64,000 nt of DNA from Eutrigla gurnardus (taxonomy: Eukaryota > Chordata > Actinopteri > Perciformes > Triglidae): assembly GCA_963514095.1 (NCBI GenBank), contig OY741275.1, positions 9,867,151-9,931,150 on the forward strand, written 5' to 3'. Positions within the stretch are counted from its first letter, which is position 1. Every line of letters begins with the position of its first letter. Shown piece by piece: positions 37,918 through 47,700 of the stretch. Below the pieces are notes generated by a model. It made no database searches. It was given only the letters and a program-made list of their open reading frames with translations, and was not told where the DNA came from. The translations under genes and the position numbers were made by a program.

Positions 37918-38010
37918 AACTCTCCTATTCCTTGACCTTTGGAGAAAACGTCACGAGGTCAAGGAAAGGCGAGAACTCAGAAGGATTTAGGAAACCGTGG
38001 TGCTCAGAGA
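37918..38010. mobile_element. MITE-like segment with TTGACC/GGTCAA inverted motifs
   Basis: CCTTGACCT at 37930-37938 faces AGGTCAAGG at 37956-37964. The core AAACGTCACGAGGTCAAGG recurs at 36507-36525. The motif pair resembles the termini of a small fish transposon, but boundaries are unclear. Confidence 0.3.
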
Positions 38011-39179
38011 ATCTGACAGGACTTTCACTAAGCTACGTCATTATAACGCGCCCGCTGATGATTGACTGCTGATGATCGACACCGGAGATTGACATGCGTC
38101 TCCGCTGGAGAAACTACAATAATGGACTACAAAAAGCGCGTCGTCCACTTCTCCCCATGTTGTCGGATTTATAAACAGCTGGTTCACTGATCGGCTTCAG
38201 GTCCAGCAGCTCCTCCTTCCTGTTTGACCGTTGGCTGTATTTACATTTCATTTGTGGTTTTAGTTTTCGTTTTTTGTAACATTTGTAACATGATTGAAAT
38301 AAATAAAAAATACCATTAAATTATTATCACTGTCCACACACATTTATCAACACAATTCCAATTACTATATGCCTGCAGGAAAGTTAATGTTAAATATGCT
38401 TAACAGGAGTTGTGCTGCTGAGGAATTTAAGCCACTTCTTCAACCCGTCTTCCTCTAAAAGTTCATTCAAAGGACATTTATGTTTTCACAGCAGAAAACA
38501 GCGTCTTCTCATCATGGCCACTCCCAGCCCCGCTCTTACTAGCTTTTGTTTGAGGGCGTTACAAACTAGCGGCTGGGCAGATATTATGCTAACTCATTAC
38601 TTGGTGACATCACCAGAAGAAAATATTTTAATAGAGGCGTTTCAGACTTCATGATCAAAGTTTCTGTGGTGGAGAGTTCCTCTTTTTTGGCATTGACTTG
38701 ACACTCACACTGACATTTACACGCACAAAAAACTATAACAAACTAAGGGAAAGCAGAAAAGCATCATAGGTCCTCTTTAAGGAAAGGTTGCAATACTACA
38801 GTGTAGAAATACTCTGTTACAAACAAAAGTCAAAATAATAAAAGTTCATAAGCATCAGCATCAAAATATAGTATCAAAAAGTACTCATTCTACAGAAGAA
38901 CATTAATGTGTTCATCACTAATGTAGCAGCTGATAAGGGTGGAGCTGATTTCTTTTCACTACTATATACATACATACATGTGGTTTGGTAGTTTAATCTA
39001 TAATAATACGTCATAATTACTATGTTGATATTTTGTATCACTAATTTGAACCTGCAAAATAAGTGCTGCTGATTCAGGAAGAAACCTGAGAACCAGTTCC
39101 CAACGATATAATACAGAAATATTTACTTGACAACAAATCTATCTCTCACAGGCAAACAAAATAATTGATGATTAGCTGA

Positions 39180-39335
39180 GTCATTTGCCATTTTCCGAAA
39201 AAGGCTCAAGACTCACCTGTTCAGACTTCACCTCGACTAGCATGACCCACCCACTAACAGTACTTATTGTAAGTCGCTTTGGACAAAAGCGTCTGCTAAA
39301 TGACCTAAATGTAAATGTAAATGTAAATGATTACT
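39180..39335 (+). mobile_element. L2-clade LINE 3' end
   Basis: FRKRLKTHLFRLHLD followed by a stop codon is encoded at 39193-39240, the conserved C-terminus of fish L2-type LINE ORF2. The 3' UTR follows with stem-loop CGCTTTGGACAAAAGCG (39275-39291), GTCTGCTAAATG and a (TGTAAA)n tail. Strongly 5'-truncated. Confidence 0.85.
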
Positions 39336-39447
39336 TTATATTAAATATAATGCCTCTATAATCATTTAAAAATGCCAAGACATTTGTGGCAAGGGGGCAC
39401 ATATTCTTACACAAAGAACTGCACTGATGTGAGGTTAGTGGAAAGAT

Positions 39448-42400
39448 CCATCCATCCATCCATTTTCTTCCGCTTTATCCGGGACCGGGTCGCGGGGGCA
39501 GCTGCCTGAGCAGGGACGCCCAGACTTCCCTCTCCCCGGACACTTCCCCCAGCTCCTCCGGGAGGACCCCAAGGCGTTCCCAGGCCAGCCGGGTGACATA
39601 GTCACTCCAGCGTGTCCTGGGTCTTCCTCGGGGTCTCCTCCCGGTGGGGCATGCCTGGAACACCTCCCGAGGGAGGCGTCCAGGGGGCATCCGATACAGA
39701 TGCCCGAGCCACCTCAACTGGCTCCTCTCGATGTGGAGGAGCAGCGCCTCTACTCCGAGCTCCTCCCGTGTGACGGAGCTCCTCACCCTATCTCTAAGGG
39801 AGCGCCCCGCCACCCTGCGGAGGAAGCTCATTTCGGCCGCTTGTATCCGGGATCTTATTCTTTCGGTCATGACCCAAAGTTCATGACCATAGGTGAGGGT
39901 AGGAACGTAGATTGACCGGTAAATTGAGAGCTTCGCCTTTCGGCTCAGCTCTCTCTTTACCACGACGGACCGATACAACGACCGCATTACTGCAGCCGCT
40001 GCACCGATCCGCCTGTCAATCTCACGTTCCAGCCTTCCCTCACTCGTGAACAAGACCCCAAGATACTTAAACTCCTCCACTTGAGGCAGGAACTCCCCCC
40101 CGACCTGGAGGGAGCAAGCCACCTTTTTCCGGTCGAGAACCATGGCCTCAGATTTGGAGGTGCTAATCCTCATCCCGGCTGCTTCACACTCGGCTGCAAA
40201 CCGCCCCAGGGCATGCTGGAGGTCCTGGCTCGAAGGAGCCAACAGGACCACATCGTCTGCAAAAAGCAGGGATGAAATCCAGTGGCTCCCGAACCAGATC
40301 CCCTCCGGCCCACGGCTGCACCTAGAAATCCTGTCCATAAAAATAATGAACAGGACCGGTGACAAAGGGCAGCCCTGCCGGAGTCCAACATGCACCTGAA
40401 ACAGGTCTGACTTACTGCCGGCAATGCGAACCAAGCTCCTGCTCCGGTCATACAGGGACCGAACAGCCCTTAGCAGAGGGCCCCCGACCCCGTACTCCCG
40501 AAGTACCTCCCACAGAATGCCACGAGGAACACGGTCGAATGCCTTCTCCAAGTCCACAAAACACATGTGGACTGGTTGGGCAAACTCCCATGAACCCTCG
40601 AGCACCCTGCAGAGGGTATAGAGCTGGTCCAGTGTTCCACGGCCAGGACGAAAACCGCATTGTTCCTCCTGAATCTGAGGTTCGACTATCGGCCGAATTT
40701 TCCTCTCCAGTACCCTGGAATAGACTTTCCCGGGGAGGCTGAGAAGTGTGATCCCCCGATAGTTGGAACACACCCTCCGGTCCCCCTTTTTGAATAGAGG
40801 GACCACCACCCCGGTCTGCCAGTCCAGAGGCACTGTCCCCGACTGCCACGCGATGTTGCAGAGACGTGTCAGCCACGACAGCCCCACAGCATCCAGAGAC
40901 TTGAGGTACTCAGGGTGGATCTCATCCACCCCCGGTGCCTTGCCACCGGGGAGCTTCTTAACTACCTCGGTGACTTCAGCCCGGGTAATGGGTGGATGAA
41001 CCTCCGAGTCTCCAGCCTCTGCTTCCTCAATGGAAGACGTGTCAGTGGGGTTGAGGAGATCCTCGAAGTATTCCTTCCACCGCCCGACGATATCCCCAGT
41101 CGAAGTCAGCAGCTCCCCACCTCCACCGTAAACAGTGTTGGTGGAGGGCTGCTTCCCCTTCCTGAGGCGCCAGATGGTTTGCCAGAATTTCCTCGAGGCC
41201 GACCGATAGTCCTCCTCCATGGCCTCCCCGAACTCTTCCCAGACCCGAACCTTTGCTTCAGCGACTACCCGCGCTAGAGCACGCTTGGCCTGCCGGTACC
41301 CGTCAGCTGCCTCGGGAGTCCCCCGAGCCAACCAGGTTCGGTAGGACTCCTTCTTCAGCTTGACAGCATCCCTTACTTCCGGTGTCCACCACCGGGTTCG
41401 GGGATTGCCACCACGACAGGCACCGGAGACCTTACGGCCACAGCTTCGAACAGCCGCGTCCACAATGGAAGCAGAGAACAAGGTCCATTCGGACTCAATG
41501 TCCCCAGCCTCCCTCGGGATCTGGTCAAAGCTCTCCCGGAGGTGGGAGTTGAAGACCTCCCTGACAGGGGGTTCCACCAGATGTTCCCAGCAGACCCTCA
41601 CAACACGTTTAGGTCTGCCAAGTCTGTCCAGCTTCCTCCCCTGCCAGCGGATCCAACTCACCACCAGGTGGTGATCAGTTGACAGCTCAGCCCCTCTCTT
41701 CACCCGAGTGTCCAAGACATACGGCCGGAGGTCAGATGACACAACCATAAAGTCGATCATTGACCTCCGGCCTAGGGTGTCCTGGTGCCATGTGCACTGA
41801 TGGACACCCTTATGCTTGAACAAGGTGTTCGTTATGGACAAACTGTGACTAGCACAGAAGTCCAATAACAGAACCCCACTCGGGTTCTGATCGGGGAGGC
41901 CGTTCCTCCCAATCACGCCCCTCCAGGTAACACTGTCATTGCCCACGTGAGCGTTGAAGTCCCCCAGTAAAACAAAGGAGTCCCCGGTTGGAGCACTCTC
42001 AAGTACCCCTCCCAAGGACTCCAAGAAGGCCGGGTACTCTGCACTGCCGTTTGGCCCGTAGGCCGAAACAACAGTGAGAGACCTATCCCCGACCCGAAGG
42101 CGCAGGGAGACGACCCTCTCGTTCACTGGGGAAAACTCCAACACATGGCGGCTGAGCTGGGGGGCTATAAGCAAGCCCACACCAGCTCGGCGCCTTTCAC
42201 CGCGGGCAACTCCAGAGTAGAAGAGAGTCCAGCCTCTCTCAAGGAGTTGGGTTCCAGAGCCCAGACTGTGCGTGGAGGTGAGCCCAACTACCTGTAGCCG
42301 GTAGCGCTCTACCTCCCGCACTAGCTCAGGCTCTTTCCCCCCCAGTGAGGTGACATTCCATGTCCCCATGGCTAGAGTCACCGTCCGGGGATTGGGTCGC

Positions 42401-42831
42401 CGGGGCACCCGCCCAGGACAGCCACCCAAATCCCACCGCACCGGCCCCTTATGGACCCTCCTGCGGGTGGTGGGCCTACAGGAGGGCGGGCCCACGTCGC
42501 TCCTTCGGGCTGCGCCCGGCCGGGTCCCGTGGGCACAGACCCGGCCACCAGACGCTCGCCTGCGAGCCCCAACCCCGGGCCTGGCTCCAGGGTGGGGCCC
42601 CGGTGACGCCAATCCGGGCGACGTACACTTCCTTTTATGGTTTTTCTTCATAAGGGGTTTCTGAACCGCTCTTTGTCTGACCTGTCACCTAGGACCTGTT
42701 TGCCTTGGGAGACCCTACCAGGGGCATTAAGCCCCGGACAACATAGCTCCTAGGATCATTCAGGTGCTCAAACCCCTCCACCACGGTAAGGTGTCGGTTC
42801 AAGGAGGGGTGTCGGTTCAAGGAGGGGGAAA
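39448..42831 (-). mobile_element. Near full-length RTE-like LINE with 10-bp TSD
   Basis: The element lies on the minus strand between identical 10-bp direct repeats GTGGAAAGAT at 39438-39447 and 42832-42841. Its 5' end (42831-42652) is an untranslated leader with a doubled GGTGTCGGTTCAAGGAGGGG motif. One intact ORF follows (42651-39475), then a very short 3' UTR ending in (GGAT)n. A single ORF with an apurinic endonuclease, almost no 3' UTR and a microsatellite tail is typical of RTE-clade LINEs. I recall its host-derived annotation as craniofacial development protein 2-like. Clade assignment was not tested by alignment. GC content is much higher than in flanking DNA. The perfect TSD and open ORF indicate a young copy. 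Confidence 0.93.
39475..42651 (-). CDS. LINE ORF: endonuclease/reverse transcriptase, 1058 aa, intact
   Basis: The protein would nick target DNA and reverse-transcribe its own RNA at the break. Residues 1-90 are a basic, proline/arginine-rich leader. The APE-type endonuclease spans about 92-335: GTWNV (96-100), LLGDFNAHVG (228-237), the MIDFM aspartate (300) and STDHH (324-328). A linker precedes the reverse transcriptase at about 555-835: KAPGVDEIHPEY (571-582), FVDLEKAFDRV (698-708), LRQGCPLSPVLF (758-769) and the catalytic FADD (797-800). The C-terminal region includes GHELWVMTERIRSRIQAAEM and a basic GRRPRGRPRTRW stretch near the end. No stop or frameshift is present, and the catalytic residues I can identify are retained, so the copy may be competent. 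One non-standard point: the endonuclease segment GLTSTHSLG lacks the Glu usual in APE motif II, also the case in this fish family as I recall it. Confidence 0.93.
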   Translation of the reverse strand: MKKNHKRKCTSPGLASPGPHPGARPGVGARRRASGGRVCAHGTRPGAARRSDVGPPSCRPTTRRRVHKGPVRWDLGGCPGRVPRRPNPRTVTLAMGTWNVTSLGGKEPELVREVERYRLQVVGLTSTHSLGSGTQLLERGWTLFYSGVARGERRRAGVGLLIAPQLSRHVLEFSPVNERVVSLRLRVGDRSLTVVSAYGPNGSAEYPAFLESLGGVLESAPTGDSFVLLGDFNAHVGNDSVTWRGVIGRNGLPDQNPSGVLLLDFCASHSLSITNTLFKHKGVHQCTWHQDTLGRRSMIDFMVVSSDLRPYVLDTRVKRGAELSTDHHLVVSWIRWQGRKLDRLGRPKRVVRVCWEHLVEPPVREVFNSHLRESFDQIPREAGDIESEWTLFSASIVDAAVRSCGRKVSGACRGGNPRTRWWTPEVRDAVKLKKESYRTWLARGTPEAADGYRQAKRALARVVAEAKVRVWEEFGEAMEEDYRSASRKFWQTIWRLRKGKQPSTNTVYGGGGELLTSTGDIVGRWKEYFEDLLNPTDTSSIEEAEAGDSEVHPPITRAEVTEVVKKLPGGKAPGVDEIHPEYLKSLDAVGLSWLTRLCNIAWQSGTVPLDWQTGVVVPLFKKGDRRVCSNYRGITLLSLPGKVYSRVLERKIRPIVEPQIQEEQCGFRPGRGTLDQLYTLCRVLEGSWEFAQPVHMCFVDLEKAFDRVPRGILWEVLREYGVGGPLLRAVRSLYDRSRSLVRIAGSKSDLFQVHVGLRQGCPLSPVLFIIFMDRISRCSRGPEGIWFGSHWISSLLFADDVVLLAPSSQDLQHALGRFAAECEAAGMRISTSKSEAMVLDRKKVACSLQVGGEFLPQVEEFKYLGVLFTSEGRLEREIDRRIGAAAAVMRSLYRSVVVKRELSRKAKLSIYRSIYVPTLTYGHELWVMTERIRSRIQAAEMSFLRRVAGRSLRDRVRSSVTREELGVEALLLHIERSQLRWLGHLYRMPPGRLPREVFQACPTGRRPRGRPRTRWSDYVTRLAWERLGVLPEELGEVSGEREVWASLLRQLPPRPGPG

Positions 42832-43287
42832 GTGGAAAGATGTTCCCTAATATTCACTCCAGCATGCCCAAATTCAACCTCAATCAGAAAAACAAATGCC
42901 TCTGGTGCCTTAAGACAACAATAGCTGCTGAAATGAGATTTGTATTAAGTCAAGAGAGATCGGGATGTGAGTGTGCAATTCACCACATATCTAAAGCCCT
43001 AAAGAAAGGGTGTCATCACACCCTGATTGGCCAAGAGGGGAAATCCACCAAGCTGCTCTCCAGCCAGTCCTCACACAAATACATGTAAAGTAAAAAGTGG
43101 AATTTTTTCCTCTAGTGAAGTAAAGAAGAAGAAAAAAAGTAGCACAAAATATTCAAGTAAAGTTCTTTCTATAGTAGGCAGGTTTTGGATTACTGTCATC
43201 TGAGGTGAGGGTTTATTTAAAACCGATTAATACTGCCATCTGCTGTTGAATAGACAGAGACACAGACACCAGGCATGGATCTGGTTT

Positions 43288-43312
43288 TGGCTACCAGAGT
43301 ATAGGACAAATA
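43288..43312 (+). repeat. 25-bp inverted-repeat arm (left) flanking a LINE fragment
   Basis: TGGCTACCAGAGTATAGGAC... is the reverse complement of 43743-43767 with two mismatches. The two arms bracket the LINE fragment closely. Confidence 0.75.
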
Positions 43313-43317
43313 TTTCC

Positions 43318-43745
43318 AATCCAATCCAATCCAATCCACTTTTATTTATAGAGCACATTTAAAAACAACAAAGTTGACCAAAGTGCTGTACAAGTCAAAC
43401 AACAAATCACACAGAGATCAAAAGCACACATACACAGCATGTCACATAAAAGACAAGTATCTCAAGCTATGTCAAACAGCCAAAGAAAATAAACGTGTTT
43501 TGAGGCGTGTTTTAAACACCTGCAGAGTGGGGGCCTGCCTAACATGCAGAGGCAGCTTGTTCCAGAGCCTTGGGGCTGCCACTGCGAAGGCCTGGTCTCC
43601 CCTAAGCTTCAGCCTGGATTTAGGAACAGCCAGGAGGAGCTGATCAGAGGACCTGAGGGACCTTGAAGGAACATAAGGTTCCAGCAGGTCCGAGAGGTAG
43701 AACGGTGCCAAGCCATTCAGGCACTTAAAAGCAAACAGCATGTAT
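43318..43745 (-). mobile_element. L2-like LINE 3' fragment with (TTGGA)n tail
   Basis: On the minus strand an 89-codon open stretch (43741-43472) encodes the conserved LINE ORF2 C-terminus: LNGLAPFYLSDLLEPY, SRSLRSSDQLLLAVPKS, AVAAPRLWNKLP and KTRLKTRLF. The 3' UTR runs to about 43338 and ends in four TTGGA units (43337-43318 on the plus strand as TCCAA repeats). 5'-truncated. The C-terminus is uninterrupted, so the copy is moderately young. Confidence 0.85.
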
Positions 43746-43767
43746 CTGTCCTATACTCCGGTAGCCA
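43743..43767 (-). repeat. 25-bp inverted-repeat arm (right) flanking a LINE fragment
   Basis: Partner of 43288-43312. Inverted rather than direct flanks are unexpected for a simple LINE insertion. Confidence 0.75.
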
Positions 43768-43984
43768 TATGGGCCCTCAAGGATGTATGAACAGATTGAC
43801 GGTAAAAGTGCCTATCGTCAGAATTAAAGACACTTACAAGAATTAGTTAGGCTCCTTCAAGATGAACTGTGCCTCACTGGGAAAGCAGATGAGATCAGGC
43901 AACTGACCAAAAGACCAAAAGCAGCATACAAGTCGGACAGTTTCACGCAGCCTTCTGTGGTTGGGTGGGTTCTGTATTTGAACA

Positions 43985-44215
43985 TCTCGCTCTTCGCAGG
44001 CACCTCTTGTCACTAATATCACTGATGCTCAGTAGCTGGGTACCACTGATGGTCTGGGCAGTTTAAATCAGTAGGGCCCTCTTGTTCTGGGCCCTGCACA
44101 TACCATTTTGTTATGTTACCAGTAAGGATGCTTTCAATTCCTCTATTGCTCCTCTGTCAAAGTTAACAAGAACTTGGCACTGGGATTTTGCTTTAAGTTT
44201 CCTTTACAGCCATAA
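43985..44215 (-). mobile_element. Rex1-like LINE fragment, decayed
   Basis: GGGCCCTCTTGTTCTGGGCC, GTTATGTTACCAGTAAGGATG and CTTTCAATTCCTCTATTGCTC follow the order of a widespread fish Rex1/Babar-type LINE read in antisense. No open frame remains. Family assignment is by recalled resemblance. Confidence 0.45.
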
Positions 44216-44599
44216 GAATTGAGATGACTAATGAAGACATGACTAATAAAATAATAGTCATCGTTATGGAGAAAACTGCATTTTAGCAGACATATTTAAT
44301 TACAAAACTCAAACGTTGACTGTTTTGATAATCGCTTCTCTGCTTTCAAGCAAAAGGTACCATTAACTGGTTCCACATTTTTCAAAGCTTTTCTTAATAA
44401 ACTGACTCATTATAATAAACTGAATTTCTTCGAGTTTGGGACTGCCGGTCATATAAAAAAAAAAACAGCTTAAAAACGTCACTTTAGTCTCTGAGAAATT
44501 GTAATGGATAGTTTTACATTTGTTTTGACATTTCATCGACAAAGCAAGTGATTGCTTCACAAAGACAGATGTATGAACTCTTACTTACCGGTAGGTTTT

Positions 44600-44782
44600 T
44601 AGCCTTTTGAAAAAAAAAATACGTTTACAAAAATAAAACAGGCAATAACTAGACACTCAAACGTAAAATGAACGAGACAACTAATAAGCAAAGGCCCTCA
44701 CTCCCTCTGACGTATTATTCAGTCGCCGAGTCCCGGTGAGTTCTCGGGTCAGATCGGAGGGTTTTTGGAGGACAGATCAATC
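44600..44782 (+). promoter_or_regulatory. NDUFA10 core promoter and 5' UTR (probable)
   Basis: The CpG-containing stretch before the ATG includes TGACGTA at 44708-44714, a CRE/ATF-like site, and GC-rich sequence at 44720-44760. No TATA box is apparent, as usual for nuclear genes of mitochondrial proteins. The transcription start is probably within 44690-44770 but cannot be fixed. Confidence 0.5.
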
Positions 44783-47700
44783 ATGGCCCTGATGGGGATC
44801 CGACTTGTGATCCCATCGGGAGTAACTGCCTTTAAAGCAGTGCACGTTGCACAGAAGGTAAGGATAGAAAACAAACGGACCCTCGTTTGTCCTGCAAAGC
44901 GCGTCAAGTTTACAAGGACAAGCTAGCTTTGCTAGCTAACTAGCTGCCTAGCCGCTAGTATCAGTCAGTTCCAACAGGCTAGCTGCTGGTTTGTTTACGA
45001 TGTTATTGGCAAGGCGAGAGCCAAGAAAACAAGCTGTCAGTACATTTGGGTGCGTGTTAAAATATTTGTGTCGAAGTATACATGACGTTCCCAGTCATGT
45101 CGAGACCTTGTAAGGAGGCTATTTGGTTAAGCTAGCCAGTCTCGGTGTTGCCAAATGCGGAGTTACTACCAAATTTTGTCAATTTAAAGTCCTTGTCCCC
45201 ATCACTAATGATTTGATATTTCTACAAAGCATTATACTCTGACTATATTAGGTATAGGCAACCTTGCAACCGTTGATATCATTATGGTGGACAAAACATT
45301 AGATTAGATGCAGCCTTATGATCAAGTTTTACACAGAATAAACAATAGAAAAATAGGAAGTGGGATAAACAGTAAGGGAAATACAAAGAATGAAGAGTGT
45401 GTATGCTACATACATATATACAATATGAATACAGAAGTCAGTGCAGGTTTAGTATAAACTAACTTGACTTTTTGAGACTATTCTTCTCACGTTGGTGCGC
45501 TCTGCCTTAAAACAAGGGGCTCGATAACACAGAAAGGGGTGTGTAGGTGCGTTATCGGCTCAGTAACCTGACTGTCTGTGGAATCAAACTGTTACTGAGA
45601 CAGGTGGTGTGTGTGTGATAACGTGTTTTAGATGCAAGGAGCTAGAACAGATCATGAGAAGGATGGCTTGTGTCCTTAATGGGGTTTTGGGCTTTCCTTT
45701 AGCAGGGGTGTAAATGTTGACATGACGTTGGGATGATTCTTGTTGCTGCGTTTACAGCCTTTGGAAACAGTCTGCAGTTCTGAGCAGCTGAAGAAAACAC
45801 AGTCTCTGCTGTGCCTTCTTGCGCATGCAGTTCAGTTCAGGGACCATGTGAGGGTGTCTGTGATCAGTAAACCAAGAAATCTGAAATGGTCCACACTTTA
45901 AACAGATGACTGTGATCTTCCTAAAATTAACAAAGATTTATTTTGTCTTAATGACATTTCAAGAGAGGTTGTCATGGCACCATATGGCGAGATCATCCAC
46001 TTTCCTCCTATTGGCTCTCTCGGCACTGTCACTTTTAGACCAATCACTGTGGTGTCCTCTGTGAATTTTATGATGCCATTGTTGTCATATTTGGCAACAC
46101 AGTCGTGTGTAAACAGACTGTAAAATGGGCGACAGACAGCAGCCCTGAGGCCGTTGTTTTCATTATAGCTCGATATAACTCAGCAACATCACAGACTACA
46201 GCCTCCAGAACGACCATAAAGTTGTATCAACACCCATATAAATGCAGTTTGCAACAAAAAAAGGAACATTGTAACCTTCATGAAGGTGGTATTTATTGCA
46301 GGGATGTTGCACTGCATTAGTTTTAGCTGGTTGCACCAGAGAAACCAGGAACTCACTGCTGCTTGTATTGTTATTCGTCACATTTTATCAGTGAGCTCTG
46401 CGGCGTATTGTTTGTTGTTGTCACTACAAATCAGTTATCACAGCCCGAGAAGAAAAGCAATGACAACCTTTACAACTGTATATTCTATAGTCTTGTCTGT
46501 GTCAGGGCTGGATTACAAACTGAGCATGGTGGGCAAATGCTGCCGGCCGTGCCTCAGTTTATTGGCATGGCAGTTAATTTGTAATTTTCATTAATATCAA
46601 ATATGTGCGGTAATATAAAACCACAATAAAAACTGAAATGGGGAGGCCACCTGTGGTTGTTTATGCATTTTACCTTATCTTGAGGCCCTTGGCCTTGTGT
46701 CAAATCAAGTTTTAATATCTCTTTATGACATTTCAAAATGCAAATCGGCATATTGCTGAGATGTTCTGTCCTACACATCATATTCTAAAAACTACAAAAA
46801 CATTTTAATTTTTTTTATTTTTATTTTTTTAAGTTCACACCGTAAATCATTTCAAGGATCTCCAGGAAAATGAGAATAATTGTGTGAAAAAATTATCATT
46901 CCCTCGAACATCTTGAATCATATCGCAATTGCACACATTATCTGGCTTAATCTGCCTTTGGCCTGCATTAGGGCTGCATGATTGTGGTCCAAGTGATGAT
47001 CAAGATTATTCATTATTTTATGAACAAATATTCTTTATTGCTCTTTCACATTTAACCTCCTAAGACCTGCGCTCTTTTATTGGTATGCATTTTTATTTTC
47101 TCTTTGCTATTTGGGACCAGATTAGTATAAAAACTAAGCATAATCTTTTGACATGATGTAGTTTTTGTAAATGGCCATGAATGTGGACATCAGGCCCCCG
47201 TTAAGCAGAATTAAGTATTATGGTTACTATAGACAACCCAAAGTGTGATGTCGCCAGGTCTTAAGAGGTTTAAACAGCACTGCGTTCACGTCCATGTTGT
47301 GCTAATGTTCAAATCTTCCGCATCAAAATTGGACTGGTCCTTTTTCTCCTAGATACAAAACAACACCATCAGAGAACTGCTCTCAATTTCATGGTGTGTT
47401 ACATCCCTGCTACTCTACACACTTTTCAATCAAATGCAGGCTTTTTAATAAGATTCTTCTTGACCTGGTTCAGTACTTGTGCGTTTTTTTTTCTACTATT
47501 CCACTCTGGACTGCAACTGCAACATTCAGGCAACATGACACACAAAAGTGAATTAAAAAAAAAAAACATCTGGATCGCGCCCTAGTGGCCTTTCTGTTAG
47601 TATAGGAAGCACTTGGTTTGATATGCAGTTTTCTATGAGTGGAGAATTTTAAACGTTGATAACGCAGTCAAGCCAAAATCGTGATGGAGATTAATTTTTT

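Larger units (their letters stand above)
34031..39179. other. Intergenic region, no gene recognised
   Basis: No exon recognised on either strand. The region contains one SINE 3' fragment and a MITE-like segment listed separately. Short frames at 36338-36742, 37191-37457 and 38412-38654 have no identifiable domain. Confidence 0.45.

Noticed and set aside
39644..42664. Numerous plus-strand frames (for example 40359-40742, 40915-41277, 42350-42664)
   Set aside because: They are shadows of the GC-rich LINE ORF on the minus strand and show no family resemblance of their own.
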